Shown piece by piece: positions 1 through 8,046 of a stretch of 64,000 bases of DNA; the stretch's first letter is position 1; every line of letters starts with the position of its first letter. This stretch comes from Rudanella lutea DSM 19387 (GTDB lineage: Bacteria > Bacteroidota > Bacteroidia > Cytophagales > Spirosomataceae). The position numbers and the translations under genes are program-made. The notes below the pieces were generated by a model. The model ran no database searches, had not been told where the DNA came from, and saw only the letters and a list, made by a program, of their open reading frames with translations. The stretch spans positions 4,049,694 through 4,113,693 of the forward strand of contig NZ_KB913013.1 of NCBI RefSeq assembly GCF_000383955.1. Direction: 5' to 3'.

Positions 1-148
1 AATAGTCCTTTTATTTGCACTGAGAGCTGCTTTTCGTTTACACATTCATGCTAAAAGTTTGGACCAGATCGAGATTGCTGCTACGTACTGGCACTTCTTG
101 GACGTTCTCTGGTTATATTTGTTCGCGTTTTTAATCTATTTCCATTAA
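1..148 (+). CDS. cytochrome c oxidase subunit III family protein, C-terminal fragment
   Basis: The window opens inside a gene whose open frame starts at base 2 and stops with TAA at 146-148. The visible 48 residues end in a membrane helix with the subunit-III-type motif YWHFLDVLWLYLF, which closely matches the C-terminal YWHFVDLVWVFVF of the next gene. It is therefore the end of a first subunit III paralogue of a heme-copper oxidase, an inner-membrane complex that reduces oxygen. The 5' part lies outside the window. Two adjacent subunit III genes are common in Bacteroidota oxidase clusters (family knowledge). Confidence 0.85.
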   Translation, partial: IVLLFALRAAFRLHIHAKSLDQIEIAATYWHFLDVLWLYLFAFLIYFH

Positions 149-183
149 TCTGTGGCGTTTACGCGCCAAACTTTAACTCACGC

Positions 184-963
184 ATGGCGACGACTGTGAC
201 AACGGGGTCAACGACGACATTCGACAAGAAAACCTGGATGGGTGGTGTCGAACCAATGAACGCGAGCTATGGTAAGCTGATGATGTGGTTTTTCCTCATC
301 TCGGATACCTTCACGTTTTCGGCTCTTCTCGTAACGTACGGCTTGATCCGATTCAGCTTCCCAGCCTACGACCCGGCTATTCACGGAGCTTTCCAATTCT
401 CAAATCTTTACTGGCCAATTCCAGAGAAAGTGTATAACGCTGTACCGTTCCTGCACGGTGTGGATGCACCGCTGGTGTTCGTCGGTTTGATGACTTTCGT
501 TTTGATTTTTAGTAGTGTGACAATGGTACTTGCTGTGGAAGCTGGTCACCGTATGGATCGCGCGGATGTAGAGAAATACATGCTCTGGACGATCCTCGGC
601 GGCTTTGCTTTCCTCGGCTGTCAGGCATGGGAGTGGTCACACTTTATTCACGGTACTGAGCAGGGAATGCAGATTAAAGAGTTGGTAGGTGGTGAGTGGG
701 TTACCCGCACTGTTTTCGGCGCAAATCTGACCGAAAACCAGTACGGTCCGCCGGCATTTGCCGATCTATTCTTCTTTATCACGGGCTTCCACGGCACGCA
801 CGTATTTAGTGGTGTTATCTTAAACATCCTGATTTTTTACCGGGCCGCAACAGGTCTGTATCAGCGTCGTGGCCATTACGAAATGGTTGAGAAAGTGGGT
901 CTCTATTGGCACTTTGTTGATCTGGTGTGGGTCTTTGTGTTTACCTTCTTCTACCTCGTTTAA
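184..963 (+). CDS. cytochrome c oxidase subunit III (heme-copper oxidase subunit 3)
   Basis: This 259-residue integral membrane protein has about five hydrophobic segments, near residues 30-52, 92-117, 131-150, 192-222 and 238-259. It carries the family signatures AWEW and HGTHV and a C-terminal YWHFVDLVWVF. Subunit III stabilises the catalytic oxidase core in the inner membrane and binds lipids. It lies 35 bp after the first subunit III gene and 18 bp before the subunit IV gene, so the cluster is probably cotranscribed. The start is the first ATG of the open frame. The product class is clear; the exact oxidase type (caa3 or other) cannot be decided without subunits I and II. Confidence 0.93.
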   Translation: MATTVTTGSTTTFDKKTWMGGVEPMNASYGKLMMWFFLISDTFTFSALLVTYGLIRFSFPAYDPAIHGAFQFSNLYWPIPEKVYNAVPFLHGVDAPLVFVGLMTFVLIFSSVTMVLAVEAGHRMDRADVEKYMLWTILGGFAFLGCQAWEWSHFIHGTEQGMQIKELVGGEWVTRTVFGANLTENQYGPPAFADLFFFITGFHGTHVFSGVILNILIFYRAATGLYQRRGHYEMVEKVGLYWHFVDLVWVFVFTFFYLV

Positions 964-981
964 TTTAAGACTTCTACTACA

Positions 982-1308
982 ATGTCCGATCATAATTATC
1001 ATGCAGATCATAGCGGTACGGAAGTAGCACCTGCACAAACCAAAACGATTTGGAAGGTTTTCTACATTCTGGCTGCCGTAACTACGTTGGAATTTATTAT
1101 TGCCTTCACCATTGGTGCTGGCACATTAAAGACAGCCATTTTCGTGGGGCTGACCATAGTGAAGGCCTTTTATATTGTGGCTGAGTTCATGCACCTTAAG
1201 CATGAAGTGAAAAGTCTTATTTGGGCAATCTTGCTTCCTTGCATGTTCGTTGTTTGGCTGTTGATTGCGTTGTTAATGGAAGGCGGATCTATCTTCCAGC
1301 TTCGATAA
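982..1308 (+). CDS. cytochrome c oxidase subunit IV family protein
   Basis: This is a 108-residue protein with three predicted membrane helices after a hydrophilic, His-rich N-terminus (MSDHNYHADH). Length, helix number and the motif AEFMHLKHE match bacterial subunit IV (COX4_pro) proteins, small accessory subunits of caa3/aa3 oxidases. It sits between subunit III and a SCO assembly factor, and its stop codon is 1 bp from the SCO start, so translational coupling is likely. Confidence 0.9.
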   Translation: MSDHNYHADHSGTEVAPAQTKTIWKVFYILAAVTTLEFIIAFTIGAGTLKTAIFVGLTIVKAFYIVAEFMHLKHEVKSLIWAILLPCMFVVWLLIALLMEGGSIFQLR

Positions 1309-1309
1309 C

Positions 1310-2020
1310 ATGAAACGAAATAAAAAGGCCGGGATCCTGCTGATTGTTCTGCTGGTCCCGGCCTTGGCATATATACTGCTCAAGGGATTCGGCCAAAACC
1401 ATTACGGTTTGCGACGGTACATTCCTGTCATAGACTCTACTACGGGTGAGCCGCTGATTCAAAAACAAATAAATGATTTTGGTCAGGAGGTTGAGGATAC
1501 GGTATTTCGAGTTGTTCCGGGGTTCCGACTTGTAAACCAGGACGGGGGCATAACAGATAGTTCTGTTATTGAAGGAAAAATCCACGTAGCATCATTCTTT
1601 TTTACTCGTTGTGGAACCGTTTGCCCTAAAATCTCAAGCGAACTGACCCGGGTTCAGGACGTCTTTCGTGAAAAACCTGAAATCACCTTTGTATCATTTT
1701 CAGTCGACCCAGAAAACGATAAGCCTGAGCAGTTAAAAGCGTATGCCAAGCGGTATGGAGCCATTCCAGGGAAGTGGTTTTTTTTAACAGGTGACAAGGC
1801 TCAGATTTATAATCTGGCTCAGCATGGCTACTTCCTTCCTGTTGTTGATCATGGGGTTAGCTACGGCAGCCCCGACGAAACTTTTATCCATAGTGAAAAG
1901 TTAGTTTTAGTAGATAAAGCAGGTCATATCCGGGGGTTCTATGATGGAACAGATAAGAAGGATGTTGATCGGCTAATTCTTGAAATTCGTGTGTTACTGG
2001 ATATCTACAGTAAACAATAA
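1310..2020 (+). CDS. SCO1/SenC family copper chaperone for cytochrome oxidase assembly
   Basis: This 236-residue protein has an N-terminal membrane anchor (about residues 6-24) and a periplasmic thioredoxin-like domain. The copper-binding CxxxC motif is Cys101-Gly-Thr-Val-Cys105, and the distal ligand is His194 in the segment FIHSEKLVLVD. SCO proteins deliver copper to the CuA centre of oxidase subunit II and can act as thiol-disulfide oxidoreductases. All three ligand residues are present, so it should be functional. It begins 1 bp after the subunit IV stop. Confidence 0.93.
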   Translation: MKRNKKAGILLIVLLVPALAYILLKGFGQNHYGLRRYIPVIDSTTGEPLIQKQINDFGQEVEDTVFRVVPGFRLVNQDGGITDSSVIEGKIHVASFFFTRCGTVCPKISSELTRVQDVFREKPEITFVSFSVDPENDKPEQLKAYAKRYGAIPGKWFFLTGDKAQIYNLAQHGYFLPVVDHGVSYGSPDETFIHSEKLVLVDKAGHIRGFYDGTDKKDVDRLILEIRVLLDIYSKQ

Positions 2021-2029
2021 CTACCCACT

Positions 2030-2572
2030 ATGCAAACTGTCCAAATTGTAGAAGAAAGGAAGGCAAATCGAATTATCAATATTCTTTCGATTGCGATTCC
2101 GGTTGCTGTTGCTGTTTTATTAGGAATACGGCAGAAAGTTGATCTGGGTGACTGGACAACGTTTTTACCTCACCTGAATGCCGTAATCAATTCACTCACC
2201 TCGGTATTGCTTCTTATTGGTCTGTACTTCATCAAACAGAAAAACATTGCGGGGCATCGAGTGAGTATGCTGAGTGCATTCACATTGGGGTCTGTATTCC
2301 TGGTAAGTTATGTATTGTATCACCTTACCAACGAGTCAACACCGTTTGGTGGTCAGGGCTGGATTCGTCCGGTATATTATTTCCTGCTGGTGTCGCACAT
2401 TGTGCTCTCAATTGTGGTAGTCTGGTTTGTTTTGAGAGCAGTATATTATGCCATATCGGGTCAAATTGCGCAGCACAAGGCGGTGGTAAAATGGGCTTAT
2501 CCGATCTGGTTGTATGTTAGTATCACGGGTGTCATCGTTTATTTTCTGATTGCACCTTACTACAATCATTAA
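2030..2572 (+). CDS. DUF420 membrane protein (YozB/CtaM-like oxidase assembly factor)
   Basis: This is a 180-residue polytopic protein with about five helices. The pattern of conserved histidines within or next to helices (LPHLNAVINS, GHRVSMLSAF, VLYHLTNE, LLVSHIVLS) is typical of DUF420. Members are encoded in cytochrome oxidase clusters, and the Bacillus and Staphylococcus relative CtaM is needed for oxidase assembly (family knowledge). It follows SCO by 9 bp, consistent with one operon. The specific role here is inferred from context. Confidence 0.87.
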   Translation: MQTVQIVEERKANRIINILSIAIPVAVAVLLGIRQKVDLGDWTTFLPHLNAVINSLTSVLLLIGLYFIKQKNIAGHRVSMLSAFTLGSVFLVSYVLYHLTNESTPFGGQGWIRPVYYFLLVSHIVLSIVVVWFVLRAVYYAISGQIAQHKAVVKWAYPIWLYVSITGVIVYFLIAPYYNH

Positions 2573-2590
2573 TTCAAACTAAGTCTGAGC

Positions 2591-2878
2591 ATGAACGTTT
2601 GGTTTAAAACGGCATTAGTAATCGCCTTGCTGTGTGTGGTTGCAGTGCCAGATGTGGCTGCCCAGTGTGCTATGTGCCGGAGCACTGTTGAAAGTACAGT
2701 AAGCAATGGTCGCAGTGTGGTAGCATCTGAGCTGAACTTCGGCATTGTTTACTTGCTGGCCGCGCCTTATTTAATTGTAGCAGGGGTCGCTTATTTTTGG
2801 TACCGGAACAGTAAGAAAGAATATGTCCGACGTCTCGAAATCACAAGCCGTGTTAAACGGGCTATGTCCTCAATGTAG
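2591..2878 (+). CDS. small exported membrane protein with a CxxC motif, unknown function
   Basis: This 95-residue protein has a signal-like N-terminus ending AAQ, immediately followed by CAMC. It then has one hydrophobic helix (about residues 52-70) and a basic C-terminal tail. I do not recognise a named family. The thiol pair right after the predicted cleavage site and the position between oxidase assembly genes suggest a periplasm-facing redox or metal role, which is inference only. Its last 56 bp overlap the next gene in another frame. Confidence 0.7.
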   Translation: MNVWFKTALVIALLCVVAVPDVAAQCAMCRSTVESTVSNGRSVVASELNFGIVYLLAAPYLIVAGVAYFWYRNSKKEYVRRLEITSRVKRAMSSM

Positions 2879-3200
2879 GAAGGGTAAGATTTTTCGTAAA
2901 CCGTTCTATTCGCTGACAGGCTTCGACGATATGTATGAACACTGTCCGCATTGCGGATTACGGTACGAAATCGAACCGGGCTATTTTATTGGGGCTATGT
3001 ATGTAAGCTACGCTTTCTCTGGTGGTTTGGCTTTGGTACTGGGATTTATTCTGTTTTACTTTTTCGGTGATCCAGACGGATGGATATACGTGGGTGTAAT
3101 AGCGCCAGCTATGCTGCTTATAGCACCGGTCAATTTTAGGATGTCGAGGGTAGTGTGGCTACACTTTGTAGCCGGCATAAAGTACAAGAAGGGGCTATAA
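2823..3200 (+). CDS. DUF983 family zinc-ribbon membrane protein
   Basis: This 125-residue protein has an N-terminal zinc-ribbon-like module with two CxxC pairs (CPQC near residue 15 and CPHC near residue 40), then two membrane helices. DUF983 proteins are often encoded beside cytochrome c oxidase genes and are suspected oxidase assembly factors, though the biochemistry is poorly known. The start ATG lies inside the preceding gene behind a purine-rich AAGAAAGAA stretch that fits a ribosome binding site. A terminator hairpin overlaps the stop codon, so this is the last gene of the oxidase cluster. Confidence 0.87.
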   Translation: MSDVSKSQAVLNGLCPQCRKGKIFRKPFYSLTGFDDMYEHCPHCGLRYEIEPGYFIGAMYVSYAFSGGLALVLGFILFYFFGDPDGWIYVGVIAPAMLLIAPVNFRMSRVVWLHFVAGIKYKKGL

Positions 3201-3213
3201 GCCCCTTTTTTTT
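3187..3213 (+). terminator. intrinsic terminator after the oxidase cluster
   Basis: The stem AAGGGGCT/AGCCCCTT has a 3-nt ATA loop and runs into eight T residues. The TAA stop of the DUF983 gene lies inside the loop and stem. Confidence 0.85.
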
Positions 3214-3286
3214 GCCATAAACTTTTTTTGTAGGCCGTGCAACCTAATGTTCTGTTCGTGCATCTTGCCAGTATAAAGCAGTTTTT

Positions 3287-3877
3287 ATGCTCCGCATTAT
3301 ACCTTTTTTCCAGTCTGAAACCCAATTAGTGAAGGCACTGCAGCAAAACGAAAGTCGTGCTCAGAAAGCCGTTTACGAGCGGTATGCTGGAAAAATGATG
3401 GCGGTCTGCACACGGTACATTGCCAACAGGAGCGATGCAGAGGAAGTCATGATCGACGGGTTTATGCGCGCTTACGAGCGTATTGGGCAGTTCAGGGAGG
3501 AGGGGAGTTTTGAAGGATGGCTGCGCCGTATCATGGTCACTGAATCGCTCATGTACTTAAGGCGAACGAAAGCTTGGCGTCAGGCAATTTCATTGGACGA
3601 AGTAGCAGAGGAACCCGATTATGAGTGGGCTGATCAGGCACTAAAAACGGACGATTTACTCCGATTGGTTGGTCAACTGCCCGAGGGGTACAGGACCATT
3701 TTCAACCTTTATGCCATCGAAGGATATTCGCATCAGGAGATCGCACAGGAGTTAAGCATTAGTGAAGGAACATCAAAATCACAGTTGAGCCGGGCGCGTG
3801 CCTGGTTACAGGCTAGTCTGGCAAAACTTGAGAAAGAAAACTATGGACAAATCAAAAGCAGATCAACCGTTGGATGA
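3287..3877 (+). CDS. ECF-type RNA polymerase sigma factor
   Basis: This 196-residue sigma-70 family protein has region 2 around residues 25-95 (AVYERYAGKMMAVCTRY through WLRRIMVTESLMYLRR). Region 4 lies around 125-180, with a helix-turn-helix in GYSHQEIAQELSISEGTSKS. There is no region 1 or 3, as expected for the ECF class. The gene overlaps the downstream membrane protein by 35 bp, the usual arrangement of sigma and anti-sigma. The final residues (GQIKSRSTVG) come from the overlap region. The signal it answers is not visible. Confidence 0.92.
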   Translation: MLRIIPFFQSETQLVKALQQNESRAQKAVYERYAGKMMAVCTRYIANRSDAEEVMIDGFMRAYERIGQFREEGSFEGWLRRIMVTESLMYLRRTKAWRQAISLDEVAEEPDYEWADQALKTDDLLRLVGQLPEGYRTIFNLYAIEGYSHQEIAQELSISEGTSKSQLSRARAWLQASLAKLEKENYGQIKSRSTVG

Positions 3878-4697
3878 CTTTTTCAGGCGCAAGCTTGAAA
3901 ATGCTACGGTTACACCCAGCGCTGATGGTTGGAATCGTCTGCAAGCTAAAATGCAGGGCGAGCAGCGGCCTGCTGAAAAAACGAAAGTAAACCGGATGGG
4001 TCCGCTCTGGTATTGGTCGGCCGCAGCTGCTTGTGTACTGATCGTTCTCCTGCTTACCCGGTTGGGTACTGACAAACAGCCCGATTTGCAATTAGCCAGT
4101 AAGGTAAAGTCGGCCCAACCTAAACCAGTAGAAGTATTGGATGATAAGGGAGGTAGCTCTGTTACTTTACCTCAGTTCGAAGCTGTCGCTAAGAACGAGC
4201 CGCCAGTACGACGAGCCGAAGCAACCATAAGCAAGTTACAGAATGTAACAGCGCCCAAACCGGCAATGGTGAGATCCGATCAGCCAGCAACACAAACCCT
4301 GGCTGTAGTTGAAAAACCAGCGCCGATAGTTGAGGAAGGGCGAATGCTCCAAACAGGCGAAAAAGATGAACGATTGGCTAACAGTAATCAAAATGAAAGC
4401 ACCCAGCCTTTGCGTACAAAAACACTTGAAACCGAGCGGACACTTATTGTGAGTGTAGCTGAACCTGTTTCCAGCGCTTCCCTAACCGATGAACCTGTTG
4501 TCGAAACGAGCTCGGGGCAGGGGATGGGAAGTCGAAAGATCGGCCGTATGTTCCAGCAAATTCGGCGGTTAAAAAATGGAGAAGGAATAGCCAGAGTTAA
4601 TCCTGATATAGAGTATGACGACGAAAGCGGGCTTCTTGACCGACTCGTTCGAACAGCACGAAATAAAGACAACCACAGTAAATCCCAAAAACAATGA
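3843..4697 (+). CDS. membrane protein, probable anti-sigma factor partner
   Basis: This protein has 284 residues from the ATG at 3843; an upstream GTG in frame lies deeper in the sigma gene and is less likely. The N-terminal cytosolic stretch (about 1-53) has the motif PSADGWNRLQAKM. One membrane helix follows (about 54-75), then a long low-complexity Lys/Glu/Pro-rich periplasmic region. Such topology next to an ECF sigma gene is typical of anti-sigma factors in Bacteroidota, but I see no zinc-binding HxxxCxxC motif, so the role rests on context. The stop overlaps the next start by 4 bp (ATGA). Confidence 0.7.
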   Translation: MDKSKADQPLDDFFRRKLENATVTPSADGWNRLQAKMQGEQRPAEKTKVNRMGPLWYWSAAAACVLIVLLLTRLGTDKQPDLQLASKVKSAQPKPVEVLDDKGGSSVTLPQFEAVAKNEPPVRRAEATISKLQNVTAPKPAMVRSDQPATQTLAVVEKPAPIVEEGRMLQTGEKDERLANSNQNESTQPLRTKTLETERTLIVSVAEPVSSASLTDEPVVETSSGQGMGSRKIGRMFQQIRRLKNGEGIARVNPDIEYDDESGLLDRLVRTARNKDNHSKSQKQ

Positions 4698-5737
4698 AAC
4701 GACTTAATGGACTTATCCTAACTGGGCTGCTGATGAGTCTGACAGCTATAAATACGATAGCCCGTCACACGGCCGACTCGTTGATCGTACAATTTGCGAA
4801 CCAAACCAGGATAGTTATCTACGGTCCAAATCGGGAGGCAATAAAAAATCTGTCCAGTTATGATCTGAATAAGATTGTCCGGGAAATGGGAATGAAGCTT
4901 GACTCTGTTCCTAATGGACAAACATCCATTCGGATTGAAGGGAAAGATGGCGATCGGTACCTTCGGGACACAGTCATCGTGATTACCCGCGGCAAAGACG
5001 GAAAGCAAGGTGAAGAGGGTGGTATTCGAATCATCGTACGACGGGATGGTAAGACGGCCTCTGACTCAAATCAAGTTGACAAAGAGTACAAGATAGACCG
5101 GCTACGCAAGAAACGGAGCGATACTGGCGACTGGCGTGTCAAAACCGATATTCTGGTTGGCCTCAATACACTGATTATTCCTGCAGAGACAGGATTGTAC
5201 GATCCAGCTCTTTATGAACTCCGGCCAATTGGTTCACGGTTTGTTGGCATCAGTTTTGGGCAGCGTCCGACTTTAATTAAGGGGAAAAGAGCTCGTCTGA
5301 GTATTCATTATGCTTTGGAAATTAACTGGAACAACTTCATGTTTGACAACCCGGTTACCCCCGTCAGAGGGCAAAGTCGGGTAGAGTTTGCCAATATTCA
5401 GGAGCCTATTGATAAAACCAAGCTTACAGTTTGCAATCTGCAACTACCGGTAGTACCCCGTTTATCGGTTTACAATCAGGACGGCCGCAAGGTGTTTCAC
5501 TTTGGCGCTGGGGCCTACGCAGGGTATCGAGTTGATAGTTATAGTATGATCAAATATGGTCGCAGAGACAAAGACAGAGACCATGATCGTTTTTTTCTGA
5601 ATGATTTACGCTACGGACTAATGGCTCATTTAGGTATTTTGAAAACGAACTTGTTTGTAAAGTATGACCTCACCCCACTTTTTCAGACGGAAAAAGGCCC
5701 CCAGGCAAGAGCATTAAGTTTTGGGATTTCACTGTAA
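4694..5737 (+). CDS. outer-membrane beta-barrel-like protein of the sigma operon, unknown function
   Basis: This 347-residue protein has a cleavable-looking signal sequence (MKRLNGLILTGLLMSLTA). The N-terminal half is charged and collagen-like in places (GKDGKQGEEGG). The C-terminal half shows alternating hydrophobic/polar strands and ends in an aromatic-poor strand, ALSFGISL. It is translationally coupled to the anti-sigma-like gene by an ATGA overlap. Placement suggests it is part of the envelope response run by this sigma factor, either as output or sensor. I do not recognise a named family. Confidence 0.65.
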   Translation: MKRLNGLILTGLLMSLTAINTIARHTADSLIVQFANQTRIVIYGPNREAIKNLSSYDLNKIVREMGMKLDSVPNGQTSIRIEGKDGDRYLRDTVIVITRGKDGKQGEEGGIRIIVRRDGKTASDSNQVDKEYKIDRLRKKRSDTGDWRVKTDILVGLNTLIIPAETGLYDPALYELRPIGSRFVGISFGQRPTLIKGKRARLSIHYALEINWNNFMFDNPVTPVRGQSRVEFANIQEPIDKTKLTVCNLQLPVVPRLSVYNQDGRKVFHFGAGAYAGYRVDSYSMIKYGRRDKDRDHDRFFLNDLRYGLMAHLGILKTNLFVKYDLTPLFQTEKGPQARALSFGISL

Positions 5738-5755
5738 GTAGCAGAGAATCATTTT

Positions 5756-5800
5756 AAAAGGCCAACCTCTCATTCGTTGCAGAGGTGGCCTTTTATTTAT
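5756..5800 (+). terminator. intrinsic terminator after the sigma operon
   Basis: The left arm AAAAGGCCAACCTCT pairs with the right arm AGAGGTGGCCTTTT with one unpaired A, around a 10-nt loop. The right arm ends in a T-rich tail. Confidence 0.85.
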
Positions 5801-5826
5801 TGACTAAATAATTTTTGGTGTACGTA

Positions 5827-5856
5827 TTGACAAAAGGGATAAAAGCACTAATTTTG
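5827..5856 (+). promoter_or_regulatory. Bacteroidota-type promoter for the tRNA-tuf operon
   Basis: A TTG at 5827-5829 lies 22 bp (start to start) before TAATTTTG at 5849-5856. This matches the Bacteroidota -33 (TTG) and -7 (TAnnTTTG) consensus. Transcription would begin near 5863, about 45 bp before tRNA-Tyr. The same spacing is seen in the tRNA-Trp promoter at 7613-7642. Confidence 0.75.
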
Positions 5857-5906
5857 CAACTCCAAACCGGAACGCTGGGGCGGAAAAAGTTCTTTAATAA
5901 TATCTT

Positions 5907-5989
5907 GGGGAGTTTCCAGAGTGGCCAAATGGATCAGACTGTAAATCTGCTGGCGTACGCCTTCGGAGGTTCGAATCCTCCACTCCCCA
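5907..5989 (+). tRNA. tRNA-Tyr (anticodon GTA)
   Basis: The acceptor arms GGGGAGT (5907-5913) and ACTCCCC (5982-5988) pair fully, with discriminator A. The anticodon loop CTGTAAA gives GTA. The long variable arm (83 nt in total) is the expected class II feature of bacterial tRNA-Tyr. The T arm carries GGTTCGAATCC. A CCA end is not encoded. Confidence 0.95.
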
Positions 5990-6006
5990 CCCAAAAGTAC
6001 CAGTAA

Positions 6007-6079
6007 GCGGGAGTAGCTCAGTTGGTAGAGCGATAGCCTTCCAAGCTATAGGTCGCGAGTTCGAACCTCGTCTCCCGCT
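6007..6079 (+). tRNA. tRNA-Gly (anticodon TCC)
   Basis: The acceptor GCGGGAG (6007-6013) pairs with CTCCCGC (6072-6078), with discriminator T. The anticodon loop CTTCCAA gives TCC. D-arm TAGCTCAGTTGGTAGAGC and T-loop GTTCGAACC are canonical. It is 73 nt long and CCA is not encoded. Confidence 0.95.
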
Positions 6080-6096
6080 CAGTGATTCAGTACGCG

Positions 6097-6171
6097 TATA
6101 ATGAATAATGCCAAATGAATAATGTTTCGACTGCCTTCATTCATTAATCATTATACTTTATTCATTTAGTA
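6097..6171. repeat. AT-rich imperfect palindrome built from AATGAAT words
   Basis: The left part contains TATAATGAATAATG and AAATGAATAATG. The right part holds the reverse complements CATTCATTAATCATTATA and TTTATTCATTTA. The element fills the gap between tRNA-Gly and tRNA-Thr and resembles the one at 49297-49384. Confidence 0.65.
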
Positions 6172-6174
6172 CCT

Positions 6175-6246
<72 letters not shown>

Positions 6247-6383
6247 CAAGCCCGTCAGTGCTGATATTGGATGTTCAGTTTGGCAAGGCTGTGATAGCAA
6301 GTGTCCCCACAAGGGCACTTTCTTCGTAAATAGCAAATCATCCAAGAAAACCAATAACAGTTCATTAAAGCGTTTTTTTAAGC

Positions 6384-7571
6384 ATGGCAAAAGAGAATTT
6401 TGACCGCTCGAAACCGCACGTCAACATCGGTACGATTGGTCACGTTGACCACGGTAAGACGACGCTGACGGCAGCCATTACGAAAGTACTCGCCGAGAAA
6501 GGCCTGGCTGCTGTTCGGGATTTCTCGTCTATCGATAACGCTCCTGAAGAGAAAGAGCGTGGTATTACCATCAACACCTCACACGTAGAGTACCAGACTG
6601 CAAATCGTCACTATGCACACGTCGATTGCCCTGGTCACGCTGACTATGTGAAGAACATGGTAACGGGTGCTGCCCAGATGGACGGTGCTATCCTGGTAGT
6701 GGCTGCTACGGATGGTCCGATGCCCCAAACGCGTGAGCACATCCTGCTCGCACGTCAGGTAGGTGTACCTCAGCTGGTTGTCTTCATGAACAAAGTTGAC
6801 ATGGTAGACGATCCTGAGCTGCTCGAACTCGTTGAAATGGAGATCCGCGAACTGCTGAGCTTCTACAACTTCGATGGCGACAACATCCCTGTTATTCAAG
6901 GTTCAGCTCTGGGTGGTTTGAACGGTGAGCCGAAGTGGGTTGCTACGATTGAGCAACTGATGGAAGCCGTTGATTCATTCATTCCGCTTCCTCCTCGTCA
7001 GACGGATCTGCCGTTCCTGATGCCGGTAGAAGACGTGTTCTCAATCACTGGTCGTGGTACTGTAGCTACGGGCCGTATTGAGCGTGGTGTAATCAACTCA
7101 GGTGAGCCAGTTGAAATCCTGGGTATGGGTGCTGAAGGCCTCAAGTCAGTTGTAACGGGTGTTGAAATGTTCCGGAAAATTCTGGACCGTGGCGAAGCCG
7201 GTGATAACGTAGGTCTGCTGCTCCGTGGTATTGAAAAAACCGATATCCGTCGTGGTATGGTTATTTGCAAGCCTGGTTCAGTAACTCCCCACCAGAAGTT
7301 CAAGGCTGAAGTTTACGTTCTGTCGAAAGAAGAAGGTGGCCGTCACACACCGTTCTTCAACAAATATCGGCCCCAGTTCTACTTCCGTACCACGGACGTA
7401 ACGGGTGAGATCGTACTCCCAGCTGGTGTTGAGATGGTTATGCCTGGTGATAACATCACCATCGAGGTAACCCTGATCAATAAGATTGCTATGGAGAAAG
7501 GTCTTCGTTTCGCTATCCGCGAAGGTGGCCGCACCGTAGGTGCTGGTCAGGTAACGGAGATCCTCGACTAA
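6384..7571 (+). CDS. tuf: elongation factor Tu
   Basis: EF-Tu is a 395-residue GTPase that carries aminoacyl-tRNA to the ribosomal A site. The G1 motif GHVDHGKT (about residues 18-25), the switch region [13 protein letters not shown]3 DCPGH and G4 NKVD are all present. Domains 2 and 3 are complete and end [10 protein letters not shown]. Length is normal for Bacteroidota. It follows three tRNA genes and precedes tRNA-Trp, the common tRNA-tuf-secE arrangement. A strong terminator follows the stop. Confidence 0.99.
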   Translation: MAKENFDRSKPHVNIGTIGHVDHGKTTLTAAITKVLAEKGLAAVRDFSSIDNAPEEKERGITINTSHVEYQTANRHYAHVDCPGHADYVKNMVTGAAQMDGAILVVAATDGPMPQTREHILLARQVGVPQLVVFMNKVDMVDDPELLELVEMEIRELLSFYNFDGDNIPVIQGSALGGLNGEPKWVATIEQLMEAVDSFIPLPPRQTDLPFLMPVEDVFSITGRGTVATGRIERGVINSGEPVEILGMGAEGLKSVVTGVEMFRKILDRGEAGDNVGLLLRGIEKTDIRRGMVICKPGSVTPHQKFKAEVYVLSKEEGGRHTPFFNKYRPQFYFRTTDVTGEIVLPAGVEMVMPGDNITIEVTLINKIAMEKGLRFAIREGGRTVGAGQVTEILD

Positions 7572-7583
7572 TACAAAAGTGAA

Positions 7584-7621
7584 AACAAGTGCATTTCTTC
7601 GCAGGAATGCACTTGTTTTTT
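7584..7621 (+). terminator. intrinsic terminator after tuf
   Basis: The perfect 12-bp stem AACAAGTGCATT/AATGCACTTGTT encloses a 10-nt loop and is followed by a run of T residues. The TTG used as -33 element of the tRNA-Trp promoter lies inside its right arm. Confidence 0.9.
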
Positions 7622-7642
7622 TACTTAGTTTTCGTAGTTTTG
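7613..7642 (+). promoter_or_regulatory. Bacteroidota-type promoter for tRNA-Trp-secE-nusG-rpl-rpo
   Basis: TTG at 7613-7615 and TAGTTTTG at 7635-7642 are 22 bp apart start to start, the same spacing as the tuf promoter. Predicted initiation is near 7649, about 20 bp before tRNA-Trp. The -33 element overlaps the tuf terminator stem. Confidence 0.75.
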
Positions 7643-7668
7643 CACTCCGTTTAAGCGGGGTAACATAC

Positions 7669-7742
7669 ACGGGTGTAGTTCAAGGGTAGAATAGCGGTCT
7701 CCAAAACCGTTGATGGGAGTTCGAATCTCTCCACCCGTGCCA
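7669..7742 (+). tRNA. tRNA-Trp (anticodon CCA)
   Basis: The acceptor ACGGGTG (7669-7675) pairs with CACCCGT (7732-7738). The discriminator is G at 7739, followed by an encoded CCA at 7740-7742. The anticodon loop CTCCAAA gives CCA. It is the only tRNA of the four here with a genomic CCA. It is probably cotranscribed with secE, which starts 14 bp later. Confidence 0.95.
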
Positions 7743-7755
7743 ATCTTCTACATAG

Positions 7756-7947
7756 ATGGACAAGTTTATATCGTTTCTGAAAGCTTCCTGGGAGGAGGTT
7801 CAGCACAACGTCACTTGGCCAAAGTTCAGCGACCTACAAGCCAGCTCGACGCTGGTACTTGTTGCGTCGCTGATTTTTGCGCTATTGGTTGGTCTGATTG
7901 ATTTCATCTTTGAGAACGGCCTTAACGCCTTCTATCAATCATTCTAA
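7756..7947 (+). CDS. secE: preprotein translocase subunit SecE
   Basis: This is a 63-residue single-helix SecE. An N-terminal amphipathic helix with the conserved EEVQHNVTWPKFSDL segment is followed by one membrane helix (about residues 33-53). SecE clamps the SecY channel in the inner membrane. The length is usual for the short bacterial form, and the position before nusG is conserved across bacteria. Confidence 0.96.
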   Translation: MDKFISFLKASWEEVQHNVTWPKFSDLQASSTLVLVASLIFALLVGLIDFIFENGLNAFYQSF

Positions 7948-8046
7948 CAGAACGTCGTTATTCGTCATTAGTCGTTATCTCCGTTCAGAGGGCGAGCTAC
8001 TAAGCACCCTCAAGCGGTACGCTAATGGCTATCATAATGGCAATAA

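Noticed and set aside
5815-6006. 63-codon open frame spanning tRNA-Tyr
   Set aside because: It starts upstream of the promoter box and reads through a tRNA gene. It is not a protein gene.
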